From NCBI GenBank assembly GCA_002868945.1, contig PKTX01000020.1, forward strand, positions 19,724 through 83,723: a DNA stretch of 64,000 nt, written 5' to 3'. The stretch is from Desulfobulbaceae bacterium (GTDB lineage: Bacteria; Desulfobacterota; Desulfobulbia; Desulfobulbales; SURF-16). A program made the translations under genes and the position numbers. The notes beneath the pieces are model-generated. The model did not search any database. It was not told the origin of the DNA and was given only the letters and a program-made list of their open reading frames with translations. Position 1 is the first letter of the stretch. The number at the start of each line of letters is the position of its first letter. Shown here one piece after another: positions 1 through 8,736 of this stretch.

Positions 1-116
1 GCGAAACGAAGTGGAGACTCCGATATCAAATATATGCCTGCGCTTATTTTTCTCGCAGTCCTTGATCTCGTACGAAATGACCTATTTCTGGACAGACACC
101 ATCTAAGGAGTGCGAA
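1..116 (-). repeat. Family A miniature inverted-repeat element, partial at window edge
   Basis: Reverse complement closely matches the left part of the copy at 32626-32842: the shared parts include GTGTCTGTCCAGAAATAG near the outer end, a CGAGATCAAGGA block, a CAGGCATATAT block and GATATCGGAGTCTCC. The element is cut by the window start. The rest of 117-446 holds a family C repeat and no gene. Confidence 0.75.
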
Positions 117-180
117 AAAAATCAGCACGGCCTGAAAGAAGTGGGCGTGTGATTCCGGCATCCATCCGATATTCCGACAT

Positions 181-262
181 TCGGAAACGAGAATTCAGGA
201 TTCTGAATTCTCGTTTCATGTCGAATAATTATCTCGATTCAAAAAGTTCGAGCTTTAATCAT
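181..262. repeat. Family C short repeat (copy 1)
   Basis: Contains CTGAATTCTCGTTTCATGTCGAA followed by TATCTCGATTC, shared in degenerate form with 1741-1826 (CTGAATTCTCCATTAATGTCGAA then TGTCTCAAGCC in the same order). An inverted GAATTC/GAATTC pair lies at its start. It sits in the leader of the CNNM-family gene. Confidence 0.45.
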
Positions 263-446
263 TTTTGAGATTTTATTAAACAATAGATTGTTTACCCTGT
301 AAACAATGAGGATAATTGCCCTTCCCTTGATCAGGCATTTTCCCGATCAAACCATTGCTGCCCCGGAGATCGGCCAGGCAAGCCGGCCTGCCGGACCGCC
401 AAAGGGTCTCTTCCGGACAGACACACACCAAACATGGAGCCCCACC

Positions 447-1526
447 GTGATAACCCTGCTTATTGTTGCTGTCTCGTGCGCCGTCCTTATTTCAGCACTC
501 TGTTCCATTATTGAGGCGGTTCTCTACTCCGTGCCGGTGAGCCATATTGAGATTCTTATCAAGGAGAACAAACGCTCCGGCCTTATCCTCAAAAAGCTGC
601 GCAGCAATATAAATCAACCGATTACCGCCATTCTCACCCTTAATACGGTGGCCCACACCATGGGGGCTGCCGTTGCCGGCGCCGCGGCCATCTCGGTTTT
701 CGGCGAGGATAAACTCACCCTCTTTTCAGTGGTATTCACCTTCATCATTCTGATCTTCTCGGAGATTCTGCCCAAGACCGCCGGGGTTACCTATGCCAAA
801 CCGCTGGCCTCGCTTATCGCCCTGCCCCTCTCCTGGACGGTCAAGCTCCTCAAGCCCATCACCTTTATCTGTCACGCCTTCACCCTGCTGATCCCCGGCG
901 CAAAAAACAGTGAACTGGTCTCCGCCGAGGAGATCCTCGCCATCACCGGCCTGAGCCGTAAATCAGGTGAGATCGACAGGGAGCAGGAGGGCGTTATAAA
1001 AAACATCATTGAGTTGGCCAAAAAGAATGTGCGCCATGTCATGACACCACGCACCGTTACCTTTACCCTGGACAAGGATCTGTCCATCAAGGCCGCCAGG
1101 GCGCTGCGCGACAAGTGGAATCAGCACAGCCGGGCCCCTGTTTATGACAAAAGTCCTGACAATATAATCGGCATTGTCTTGCGGAAGGATGTGCTTCTGC
1201 ACGCCGCCGAGCGACAGGAGCACAAAAAACTATCCACCATTGTCAACCCGGTCCATTTTGTGCCGGAGACCGCCCGCCTGAACACGGTACTCCTCGACTT
1301 CTTTGAAAAGCGTCAACACCTCTTCTGCGTGGTAGACGAGTATGGCGGCTTTACCGGCGTTATCTCCCTGGAAGATATCATCGAGGAGATCATGGGCATG
1401 GAAATCATGGATGAATCAGACCATGAACAGACCATGCGGCAGATGGCCCGCGATCAATCCCAGCGCCTGATGTCCGGCAAGATGCAGATGGGCGCCAACA
1501 AGGAGGAGGAGCCACCGCGCCCCTAA
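447..1526 (+). CDS. CNNM/CorC-family membrane protein with CBS pair
   Basis: Predicted inner-membrane protein of the DUF21 (CNNM) plus CBS family, 359 aa, linked in the family to divalent cation (Mg/Co) efflux or homeostasis. The N-terminal 165 residues hold about four hydrophobic segments including the typical EILPKTAG stretch. Two CBS motifs follow: one beginning VMTPR with RAPVY, the second with FCVVDEYGGFTGVISLEDIIEEI. It stops soon after the CBS pair, so the CorC/HlyC C-terminal domain usual in long members is absent. I start at the GTG at 447 because GGAG lies 7 bases upstream and the 47 codons before it look non-coding. Transport direction is not provable from sequence. Confidence 0.85.
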   Translation: MITLLIVAVSCAVLISALCSIIEAVLYSVPVSHIEILIKENKRSGLILKKLRSNINQPITAILTLNTVAHTMGAAVAGAAAISVFGEDKLTLFSVVFTFIILIFSEILPKTAGVTYAKPLASLIALPLSWTVKLLKPITFICHAFTLLIPGAKNSELVSAEEILAITGLSRKSGEIDREQEGVIKNIIELAKKNVRHVMTPRTVTFTLDKDLSIKAARALRDKWNQHSRAPVYDKSPDNIIGIVLRKDVLLHAAERQEHKKLSTIVNPVHFVPETARLNTVLLDFFEKRQHLFCVVDEYGGFTGVISLEDIIEEIMGMEIMDESDHEQTMRQMARDQSQRLMSGKMQMGANKEEEPPRP

Positions 1527-1860
1527 CCGCCCGCCTGAAAAAACTGCCGGGCACAAAGGTCCCTCTTTGATCGCTCTCTGCTGATGCGGCGTCACCAGGC
1601 GCCTTGAGTCAAGCGAGCCTGCGGCATCCCGCAATGTCCCTGCCCCCCAAGGCGACTTCAAAGTGGCGCAGGGCCCTTTTTCATCTCATTTTTATCCCTT
1701 GGGGGATGTACGCCTTGCCCTGAGCTGTCCGTGCGCCGTTGATTCTCAGGCTTTTCTGCTCTTTCCTGCCTCCTGAATTCTCCATTAATGTCGAACAGTT
1801 GTCTCAAGCCTGAAAGCTGAGACATTATTTTGGGGGAAGCAGACAGCGGCCAGAGGCGTC
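1527..1860. other. Convergent intergenic region with a family C repeat
   Basis: No gene is seen between the convergent CNNM and polyferredoxin genes. Bases 1736-1830 are a copy of repeat family C (GCTTTTCTGCT, CTCCTGAATTCTC, then ATGTCGAA). A GC-rich segment around 1640-1680 ends in CCCTTTTTC and may end transcription, but no strong hairpin is evident. Confidence 0.4.
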
Positions 1861-3219
1861 TCAGAAGATGAACCAGAGGTAGATAACAAGAAGGAGGCCG
1901 ATCAGCAGGTTGATGCCGATAAAGTTCTTGATGGTGATGTAATCTTCAAACTCGACAATGGCAAAGCGCCAGAGGATATAAACCCCGGCAATGGCACCAT
2001 TAAGCATGAAAAAAGCGGACAGGATGTGGACGGGAAAGACCGGCACCACAAAGGCCAGTTTTTCCAGAAACTCCATACCGAACTGCCTGCCGATGGTGGG
2101 CAGAAAGTCGCCGATGCCCCGGGCCGAAAAACTCATCCGGTAGACAAGCTCTCCCGTAAAGGCCAGGGGAATGAGAATAGGCACCATGGGCGACAGATGA
2201 CCGCAGATCGGGTCCTTTGCCACGCCGAAGAGATCCGCCCCCACCTTAATCACCCAGAGAACCGCCACGGAACAAATAATGAGCAGCAGACTGAACATCA
2301 AGGAATCCGGCAGATTGGACATTTCCTGCCAGTGGTGATAAGAGGGCTTTTCCCGCAGAAAACGGGCCAGCTGCGATCCCATCAAAAAGGGGACAATATG
2401 GGTGCAGGTAATATAGCGCCCCTGGTTTTTGATAAGTTCAAGATAGGGGTTGCGCAACAAGAGTTGCGGTGAATCGCGATCACAGAGGGGCAGACAGTGA
2501 CCGCAGACCAGGCAGTGCAGGTTATTGTTGACGGAAACCGCGCCCAGATAGACAGGGCAGCCCGCCTTCTCCTCCAGGCCCTTCTTGCAGGCCAAGGTCT
2601 TGCACCCCTTGCACCTCTTATGGTTGGCCCGGAATTCCGTTATGGACATGGTGGCGGCCGCGCCTGTGATGCGGCCGAGGGGACAGAGATGGCGGCACCA
2701 CGCCTGGCCCGGATAGAGCACGGCCAGCAGGGCGGAGCCGCCGACAATGGCCAGCACCAGGTAGGAGGTGCCGGCCGGCCACTTGTACAAGCCAGCGACA
2801 ATCTCCACCCAGATGATAAAGGCCAGCAGAAAAACAGAAAGATAGACGCCATACTTCTGGAGAAACTTAGGCACCGGCAGGTTGAGGGAGAGCCCCTTCT
2901 TCTGCAGGAAAACGCCCAGTCCCGGAAAGGGGCAAATACCGCACCACATCCGGCCCACAAAAAACCAGGACAGGACAATGGAGGGCCAGAGCAGCCCCCA
3001 GGTCAGAAAAACGGCAAAATTACGGCCGGCATCCTGGGGCCCCCAAATGCCGGAGATAACCACCAGGACAAAGAGAAAATCACTCAAGGTCCGCAGCTGG
3101 GCATAGTGATGTCGAGCGGCCAGAAAGCGGCGGATGCCGGGGAAGGCACGAAAAAGATCGAATTGGCCCCGATCATCAAAGGCCATCAGACTGTTTATGG
3201 CTTTCTTCCACCAGTTCAT
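1861..3219 (-). CDS. NapH/NosR-like membrane polyferredoxin
   Basis: A 452-aa integral membrane iron-sulfur protein with about eight hydrophobic segments. Cysteine motifs occur in order: CGICPFPGLG, CRHLCPLGR, a CKGCKTLACKKG cluster with a following CP, then CLVCGHCLPLC, the last resembling a [4Fe-4S] ferredoxin site. This arrangement is that of NapH/NosR/CcoG-type proteins, which pass electrons between the quinone pool and periplasmic or cytoplasmic redox partners. It starts 2 bases after the stop of the HtrA-like protease gene, so the two are probably cotranscribed. No substrate-specific partner lies nearby, and the physiological role is unknown. Confidence 0.8.
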   Translation of the reverse strand: MNWWKKAINSLMAFDDRGQFDLFRAFPGIRRFLAARHHYAQLRTLSDFLFVLVVISGIWGPQDAGRNFAVFLTWGLLWPSIVLSWFFVGRMWCGICPFPGLGVFLQKKGLSLNLPVPKFLQKYGVYLSVFLLAFIIWVEIVAGLYKWPAGTSYLVLAIVGGSALLAVLYPGQAWCRHLCPLGRITGAAATMSITEFRANHKRCKGCKTLACKKGLEEKAGCPVYLGAVSVNNNLHCLVCGHCLPLCDRDSPQLLLRNPYLELIKNQGRYITCTHIVPFLMGSQLARFLREKPSYHHWQEMSNLPDSLMFSLLLIICSVAVLWVIKVGADLFGVAKDPICGHLSPMVPILIPLAFTGELVYRMSFSARGIGDFLPTIGRQFGMEFLEKLAFVVPVFPVHILSAFFMLNGAIAGVYILWRFAIVEFEDYITIKNFIGINLLIGLLLVIYLWFIF

Positions 3220-3221
3220 GT

Positions 3222-4328
3222 TCAGCCAAGGGGCTCCAGGATGACATCTACCTGGAACTCTTCTTCATTTCTGATTATTTTCAGGGTGACCTGGTCGCCG
3301 ATACGGTGTTGGCTCAGGGCCCGGCTCAGATCGGTTGACGAGGTAATGGGGGTGCCGTTCATGCCGATGATGATATCGCCGAGGACAAGCTGGCCGCGCT
3401 CCTGTTTGGTGCCGCGCAGACCGGCCTTTGCCGCTGCTGAACCGGGCTCCACCTTGATCAACAGAACCCCCTTGATACCAAGGCGGGCCACAAGCTGATC
3501 ATTGGCAATGGTAACGCCGAGGCCCGGCTTTAACAGTCTGCCGTATTTAATCAGGTCCGGCACAACCATATTGACCGTATCCACCGGCACGGCAAAACCA
3601 ATACCGGAGTTGACGCCGGCCGGGCTGTAGATGGCGGTATTGACGCCAATGAGACGCCCGGCACTGTCGAGCAAGGGCCCTCCGGAATTACCGGGGTTGA
3701 TGGCGGCATCGGTCTGGATCATGTTGGGAATAGTCTTGTCGGTGACCGAGGTGATCTCCCGACCAAGGGCGCTGACAATGCCGGAGGTCAGGGTATGATC
3801 AAGGCCAAAGGGGTTGCCGATGGCATAGACCTTCTGGCCCACCAGGAGATCGCTCGATTCGCCAAGGGGGATGGGCCGCAGCTTTTCCGCCGGCGCCGAA
3901 ATCTGCAGCACCGCCAGATCCTGGTCCGGGGTTGCGCCGACCAGCACCGCCTTCCACGACGAGTTGTCCGCCAGGGTGACATGGACCCGGGAGGCATCCT
4001 CGATAACATGGAAATTGGTAACAATCCTGCCCTCGTTGTCCCAGATAATTCCGGAACCGGTACCCTTGGGGATCTCATAGGCATTGAGGGTGAAGAAGTC
4101 GCGGCGCAGGGCTACAGAGGTGATGTAAACCACTGAGGGCGACGTATTCTGAAAGACCTCGATGGCGTTTTGTTCATCTCCGGCAAGTTCCCCCCGGGCC
4201 AGAACAGGCCGGGGTTCGGCATCCCTCCTCTCCACCATCGGCAGCGGTTTTTCAAAAAAAAACCAGGCCACCGCCAGGGCAGCCATGAGCCACAACAGAG
4301 GTTTGAAAGAGGGAGAGTGCAGGGACAT
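3222..4328 (-). CDS. Membrane-anchored HtrA/DegS-like serine protease
   Basis: A 368-aa trypsin-like protease with one PDZ domain. Residues 10-25 form a single N-terminal hydrophobic anchor that would place the rest in the periplasm. The catalytic triad reads as His107 (TNFHVIED), Asp137 (DQDLAVL) and Ser215 (NPGNSGGPL). The PDZ domain covers roughly residues 265-365. One PDZ plus an anchor is the DegS-like layout, whereas DegP/DegQ have a signal peptide and two PDZs. It follows mgtE by 49 bases and precedes the polyferredoxin gene by 2 bases. Whether it cleaves an anti-sigma factor or misfolded proteins cannot be told from sequence. Confidence 0.9.
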   Translation of the reverse strand: MSLHSPSFKPLLWLMAALAVAWFFFEKPLPMVERRDAEPRPVLARGELAGDEQNAIEVFQNTSPSVVYITSVALRRDFFTLNAYEIPKGTGSGIIWDNEGRIVTNFHVIEDASRVHVTLADNSSWKAVLVGATPDQDLAVLQISAPAEKLRPIPLGESSDLLVGQKVYAIGNPFGLDHTLTSGIVSALGREITSVTDKTIPNMIQTDAAINPGNSGGPLLDSAGRLIGVNTAIYSPAGVNSGIGFAVPVDTVNMVVPDLIKYGRLLKPGLGVTIANDQLVARLGIKGVLLIKVEPGSAAAKAGLRGTKQERGQLVLGDIIIGMNGTPITSSTDLSRALSQHRIGDQVTLKIIRNEEEFQVDVILEPLG

Positions 4329-4377
4329 TTTTTTGTTATCTATCTGTTTTTAAGGCCCGATCAGACAGCCCGGGATA

Positions 4378-5763
4378 CTAGAGATTCAAGAAAAATTTGG
4401 CGATAAAAAAATAGGCGGAAACACCGATAATATCAATGGCCGTGGTCACAAAGGGACCGGTGGCAACCGCCGCATCAATATCAAGACGTTTCAGGGCCAA
4501 CGGCACAAAGGTACCCACTGTGGCGGCCAGGGTCATGGCAAAGAGAACAGAGAGGCCGACCACCAGCCCCAGCTTACCGCTGGCCCCAAAGCTGAGAAAG
4601 GCGACGCCGCCAAGCAGAAAGCCGTACAGGGAACCAAGCAACAGTCCGACCCGCATCTCCTTGAAGACCAACTGCGACAGGGCATTAAGGTTGATGCGGC
4701 CCGTGGCAATACCGCGCACGACAATGGTGCTTGACTGGGTGCCCAGGTTGCCTCCCATGCCCATGACAATGGGGATAAAACCGGCCAGGGCCAAGACCTG
4801 CTGCAGCTCGGCTTCAAAAAAATTGATGACAAAAACCGCCACAACACCACCTATCCAACTGGCAAAGAGCCACGGTGCCCGGGTAGTGGCATTATCCCAG
4901 GTGGACTTGAGGAGAATCTCCCGATCCTTACCGGCACCGGCCATCTGCAGAAAGTCCTCGGTTACCTCTTCACGGATAACATCGATAATGTCATCAACCG
5001 TAATAATACCAACGAGCTTATAGGCGGAATCGACAACCGGCACGGCCAGGAAATTATACTGTGAGACAATATGGGCCACCTCCTCCTGATCGGTATCGGT
5101 GGTGACAGCGATGACACTGCTGTTCATTATGTTTTTGAGCTGGCGGTAGGGCTTATGGGTAAGCAGCTCCCGCAGGGAAAGAACACCGGCCAACTGCCCC
5201 TCGTCGCCGTGGGTGATATAGAGATAAAAGGCCATCTCCATCTCTTCACTGTTCTCCTGCACCCATTTGATCGCCTCATCAACGCTGAGCTCATCATCCA
5301 GGGCCAGAAAGTCGGGCGACATCCGGCCACCTGCGGTCTCGGAGTCATACTGGAGGAGCTGCTCAACCTCTTCGCGATCCTCACGGCCCATGTGTTTACG
5401 GATCTGCGAGGCAAAATCGTCAGGAAGATGTTCAAGAAAGTCGGCCGCATCATCAGGAGGCATCTCTTCCACCACACCGGCCAGATAGAGCGGGGTGAGA
5501 TTGATGACCAGATCCAGCATAATGGTGCGGTCCAGCTCACTTAAAAACTCGCCGACCTGGGATGTCTGGCTGATGATACTGAAGATGTGGCTGCGCTCAT
5601 GGGGCGTCAGATGACGAAAGATCCAGGCGGTATCGGCCGGATGGGTCTTCTCAAGAAGCTTTAAGAGACGATCCTTGGCCTTGCGTCGGCTGAGACGTCG
5701 AACGGTGTCAAGAAGGACGATGCCCTCGTTGCCGATCATTTCTGTTTTTTTATTGCTCTTCAT
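4378..5763 (-). CDS. mgtE: Magnesium transporter MgtE
   Basis: A 461-aa MgtE-type Mg2+ channel: an N-terminal MgtE_N helical domain (to about residue 130, with MPPDDAADFLEHLP), a CBS pair (about 135-260) starting near TAGGRMSPDFLAL, and a C-terminal domain of five hydrophobic helices. In the family the cytoplasmic domain senses Mg2+ and gates the pore. The ATG at 5763 is preferred; an in-frame TTG three codons upstream also exists, and neither has a clear Shine-Dalgarno site. It is the first gene of a probable mgtE-protease-polyferredoxin transcription unit, preceded by about 300 bases of leader with strong inverted repeats. Confidence 0.92.
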   Translation of the reverse strand: MKSNKKTEMIGNEGIVLLDTVRRLSRRKAKDRLLKLLEKTHPADTAWIFRHLTPHERSHIFSIISQTSQVGEFLSELDRTIMLDLVINLTPLYLAGVVEEMPPDDAADFLEHLPDDFASQIRKHMGREDREEVEQLLQYDSETAGGRMSPDFLALDDELSVDEAIKWVQENSEEMEMAFYLYITHGDEGQLAGVLSLRELLTHKPYRQLKNIMNSSVIAVTTDTDQEEVAHIVSQYNFLAVPVVDSAYKLVGIITVDDIIDVIREEVTEDFLQMAGAGKDREILLKSTWDNATTRAPWLFASWIGGVVAVFVINFFEAELQQVLALAGFIPIVMGMGGNLGTQSSTIVVRGIATGRINLNALSQLVFKEMRVGLLLGSLYGFLLGGVAFLSFGASGKLGLVVGLSVLFAMTLAATVGTFVPLALKRLDIDAAVATGPFVTTAIDIIGVSAYFFIAKFFLNL

Positions 5764-6072
5764 TGTGGACAAATAGTAGGTAACCGGTCACTTGCAGAGC
5801 GACGGCAAGGATTTCTCATGAATGGTCGGCTCATCAGCAGATGAGCGTAGCCACGGAAGGCGGCTGTTCTGCGAAAGCACAGGGCATCAGGGGGTCCGTA
5901 AAATTAGCTCCGGCAACCCGCTGCCCTGCCAGAGTCTACCGCAGCCCCAAAGCTGACCGCAAAAAACAGCCGGCATAATGGGAAACTTGGCACTATAGCT
6001 GTTATCAACCTAACACGTCAACGAAATCCCCATTTTTTCAGGAAAATAACAGGCCGTGGTCCGACAGACCGC
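5764..6072. other. Gene-free leader with structured inverted repeats
   Basis: No gene is seen here. CGGCTGTT at 5861-5868 can pair with AACAGCCG at 5965-5972. Inside it CAGGGCA (5879-5885) can pair with TGCCCTG (5922-5928), and there are further small hairpins. A separate hairpin CTCATC/GATGAG lies at about 5830-5845. The segment could be an RNA on the plus strand or the mgtE leader on the minus strand. I recognise no known riboswitch class in it. Confidence 0.4.
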
Positions 6073-6423
6073 TTATTTTTCCGAATGGAGCCACTGCTTG
6101 ACAAGATCCTTGCCCTTATCGGGGTCGGAGGAGACAAGTTTTTCTATTTTCTTGTCATCGGTTATGATATCAGGGATATCTTTATCCGGATCAATGGTCA
6201 AATCATCGAGATCGACAATCTCATTAAACTGCAGGGCCGCGTCCGCCCTCCTCTTCTTTTCCTCCAGGCTTTTCTGGGCCGCAATACGATGCGGATCAAA
6301 GATGTAGGAAAAAAAGGGTCTGACGAAAAAAAGAAAAAAAAGGAGGAGCAACACCCCATACATAAGCGGCGCGGCCAGCCATTCAATAAGATCAACGATA
6401 AGGTTCAAACTATCTTCGGACAT
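6073..6423 (-). CDS. Small membrane protein resembling the C-terminal tail of FliF
   Basis: A 116-aa protein with one strong hydrophobic segment (residues 15-40), a charged middle, and an acidic C-terminal part ending in SDPDKGKDLVKQWLHSEK. The order of membrane helix, a short RRAD/EEKK cytoplasmic stretch and a terminal 'DP..A..vvk.WL' motif resembles the extreme C-terminus of the flagellar MS-ring protein FliF, where it binds FliG. The rest of FliF is missing and no flagellar gene lies nearby. A FliG-like partner elsewhere, or an unrelated membrane protein, are both possible. The resemblance is my reading and has not been tested by profile search. Confidence 0.5.
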   Translation of the reverse strand: MSEDSLNLIVDLIEWLAAPLMYGVLLLLFFLFFVRPFFSYIFDPHRIAAQKSLEEKKRRADAALQFNEIVDLDDLTIDPDKDIPDIITDDKKIEKLVSSDPDKGKDLVKQWLHSEK

Positions 6424-6703
6424 AGGTCAGATCACGTCTTTTCTTCAGGCGGTTTGTCAGGCTCGTCGTGCACAATCGCCCCCAGGGCCGTGGCACCGCC
6501 ATGGAGGTGACGTCGCTTCCGCCTCTTGTTGTTGCACTTCTCTGTAACATGATTTTTTTTGAGTATAACGCAGAGATTGGCAAAAAAAGTAATTTTTGAA
6601 GAGAGCCTCTCCTTTTTACTGTATAGAGTGAGGGAAAGAAAGGTTAGCGCAGGCTGACAGACAAAAGAACCAATCAATCAACCCAATGTAAGAGCAGACA
6701 AAA
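6424..6703. other. Divergent intergenic region
   Basis: Separates the leftward FliF-tail-like gene from the rightward MscS gene. An open frame on the minus strand ends at 6432 and encodes a basic-then-acidic tail (NKRRKRRHLHGG to DEPDKPPEEKT). It lacks a convincing start codon with ribosome-binding site and I do not call it a gene. The segment 6550-6640 is AT-rich and may hold the promoters. Confidence 0.35.
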
Positions 6704-7756
6704 ATGAACGCAAGCGCCATCTTCAATTATTACGCCCTGATCAGTCAACACCTCTGGGCCCAGGTCCTGGTAACCGTTGCCTTTTATATCCTCATCACCG
6801 TCCTCATCGAATTCGTGGTCAACAGGGTCATCAAGAGGGTGTGCGCCACGACCAATACCACCATTGACGACACCCTCATCGACTTTCTACACACCCCCAT
6901 CTACCAGACCGTTATCCTGGTGGGCATTATGCATATCGTCATGCTTGTTGATCTCACCCCTCTGGCCACGCAGATTACCGTTAAGTTGGCCAGAAGCGGA
7001 ATCTGCCTGGTCTGGTTGATCACTGCCCTGAAGATTATCAACTTTCTCTCCACGGCACTCACGGCGTGGCGGCAGAAACTCGGCCCCGACCTGTTCAGCC
7101 TGGTCCACAAAATCACCTTCCTCATCCTTGTTTTTGCGGCGGTTGCCACCCTGTTCTGGATCTGGAACATCAACCTCACCCCGGTTTTTGCCTCTGCCGG
7201 TGTTGCCGGTATTGCCATTGCCCTGGCCGCCAAGGACACCCTGGCCAACTTCTTCGGCGGCATCAGCCTCTTCCTCGACAAGGTTTATCGGGTGGGAGAC
7301 TATGTGATTATCGACAATAATGAACGGGGCGAGGTGGTTGAGATCGGCATCAGATCTACGCGCATAATCACCCGGGATGATGTCCTCATCAATATTCCCA
7401 ACTCGATAATGGCCACCTCCAAGATCGTCAACGAAAGCGCCCCCTACCCGCAATATCGCATCAAGGTTCCCGTGGGCGTGGCATACGGCACGGATCTGGA
7501 GCGCACCGAAGCCATTCTGCTTGACCTTGCCGGCCAGAGCGATACCATTGTCGCCAACCCCTTTCCGCGCGTCCGCGTCCGCACTCTGGCCGATTCATCG
7601 GTGAACCTGGAGCTGCTGGTCTGGGTAGAGGATCCGCGCGATCGCGGCATCCAAACCCACCTCCTGCTTAAACAGATCCACAAAAGGTTTGCCGAAGAGG
7701 GTATCCACATCCCCTTTCCACAGCTTGATGTCCATCTGGCCAAAGAAAAAGAGTAA
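6704..7756 (+). CDS. MscS-family mechanosensitive channel
   Basis: A 350-aa small-conductance mechanosensitive channel. Several hydrophobic helices fill residues 15-160. The pore helix TM3 is recognisable as the Ala/Gly-rich stretch FASAGVAGIAIALAAKDTLANFFGG, followed by the conserved beta-domain start (VYRVGDYVIID) and the cytoplasmic alpha/beta vestibule to residue 345. The family releases solutes during hypo-osmotic shock. AAGAG lies upstream of the ATG. It stands alone, running rightward, with repeat DNA directly downstream. Sequence does not show whether it is a housekeeping channel or a ligand-modulated relative. Confidence 0.9.
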   Translation: MNASAIFNYYALISQHLWAQVLVTVAFYILITVLIEFVVNRVIKRVCATTNTTIDDTLIDFLHTPIYQTVILVGIMHIVMLVDLTPLATQITVKLARSGICLVWLITALKIINFLSTALTAWRQKLGPDLFSLVHKITFLILVFAAVATLFWIWNINLTPVFASAGVAGIAIALAAKDTLANFFGGISLFLDKVYRVGDYVIIDNNERGEVVEIGIRSTRIITRDDVLINIPNSIMATSKIVNESAPYPQYRIKVPVGVAYGTDLERTEAILLDLAGQSDTIVANPFPRVRVRTLADSSVNLELLVWVEDPRDRGIQTHLLLKQIHKRFAEEGIHIPFPQLDVHLAKEKE

Positions 7757-7930
7757 AGGCCATCTTGAATAATTGGTATTTTGCCCGATTTTTTCGTCGC
7801 TACGAAAATAAAAATCCGCACATATGCCCGATATGCTCCTGTTTTTATTTTCTATGCTTCTCAAACTCGAACAGGTAAGCGAGCGAAGCGAGACTCCGAG
7901 AGGGCCATTTCTGGACAGACACTAGATAAT
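7757..7930 (-). repeat. Family A miniature inverted-repeat element
   Basis: Begins with CCATCTTGAATAATT and ends with CATTTCTGGACAGACACTAGAT. The inner part in reverse complement reads GTTCGAGTTTGAGAAGCATAGAAAAT, then GAGCATATCGGGCATATGTG and a TTTTCGTAGCGACGAAAA hairpin. The same blocks in the same order occur at 8737-9160, 22880-23023 and 24967-25128. It carries the module GGTAAGCGAGCGAAGCGAGACTCCGAG. No coding capacity is seen. Confidence 0.75.
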
Positions 7931-8165
7931 TTGTTCGAGTTTGACAGGGTCCGGCAACAGCTTTACCTCACCTTCAGCCACTCCCTGCGGAAACAGAGGA
8001 GATCCAGACAAAAACAAGCCGCCTGAAAAAAATAAGCTTGTCCCCTCCTGCCCTTCTGGCGCACAATGGAACCAGACCAGTCGCGGGGGCAGCAAAGGCA
8101 ATCTGGGAGCAGAATTTTTTTTGCACTCTAAGATGGCCTCAAGAGAACCTCAAAAAACGGCGGGA

Positions 8166-8582
8166 ATGGCCATGGCTGAGAGATCGATACGAGAAAAACA
8201 GCTTTTCATTGTCTTGCTGGCCACCTGCATCGCTCCTGAGCTGCTGTCTCCTTCTTCTGCCGCGGCAGAAGAAGAAGGTTTTCTCAGCAAAATCTCTCCC
8301 CATGTGGTTGTCAGCCGCCAATCAGCCGAGCAGGCCCTGCCCGTCTTTTCCCTCCGGCAGGCCCAGGGAGTCGAGGATAACCTCATGGCGAACAAAAATT
8401 CTTCCGACCCTGACTCCAAAAAACTGGCCGGACAGAACCTCTTTTCCCTGGCCCTGGGGGCTCGTTTTCAATTCAGCGACTGGCTTGGAGTGGGCGCGGC
8501 CTGCACCGTGCCCCTTGCCGAGCCGGAAACTGTGCAGAGTGACGACCTGGTCATCGAGGCCATGGTCACCATGCAATTTTGA
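8166..8582 (+). CDS. Small exported protein, possible outer-membrane beta-barrel
   Basis: About 138 aa. A basic start (SIREK) and hydrophobic stretch (LFIVLLATCIAPELL) ending near PSSAAAEEE look like a signal peptide cleaved after AAA. The mature part has alternating polar/hydrophobic strands, and the final residues end in Phe (VIEAMVTMQF), the classic C-terminal signature of BamA-inserted outer-membrane proteins. The region LALGARFQFSDWLGVGAACTVPL reads like an outer-membrane strand pair. Starts at 8133, 8166 and 8172 are all possible; GGGA lies 6 bases before 8172. I do not recognise a family. It is small for a barrel and may be a remnant. Confidence 0.5.
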   Translation: MAMAERSIREKQLFIVLLATCIAPELLSPSSAAAEEEGFLSKISPHVVVSRQSAEQALPVFSLRQAQGVEDNLMANKNSSDPDSKKLAGQNLFSLALGARFQFSDWLGVGAACTVPLAEPETVQSDDLVIEAMVTMQF

Positions 8583-8649
8583 TGGCGTCGCACGAACTCC
8601 TTTTCTCCTGCGACGAAAGGCTTTTCACAACTCCATCAATTTTAACCAC

Positions 8650-8736
8650 ACAACTGATTTTCATGCTTTTCTGCTGTTTTCTGACTCCTGAATTCTGAAT
8701 TCTCTTTGCATCACAGGTCTGAAACGGCTTTTAACA
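8650..8736. repeat. Family C short repeat (copy 3)
   Basis: Carries the blocks CATGCTTTTCTGCTG, CTGACTCCTGAATTCTGAATTCTC, ATCACAGGTCTGAAACGGCTTT. The same order is seen around 34985-35065 (GCTTTTCTTCTG, GGACTCCTGAACTCTC, AATCACAAGTGCGAAACGGCTTT) and, more diverged, at 1741-1826. Confidence 0.55.

Noticed and set aside
2497-3498. 333-aa plus-strand open frame across the polyferredoxin and HtrA genes
   Set aside because: It is antisense to two well-supported genes and has low-complexity, non-family sequence.
5809-5845. Hammerhead ribozyme-like CTGATGAG...GAAA on the minus strand
   Set aside because: No stem II can form between the two motifs; the CTGATGAG is explained by a simple CTCATC/GATGAG hairpin.
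5764-6072. M-box (Mg2+) or cobalamin riboswitch upstream of mgtE
   Set aside because: Neither the conserved M-box core nor a proper B12 box is present on the correct strand; the partial B12-box-like stretch is on the plus strand with no gene to control.
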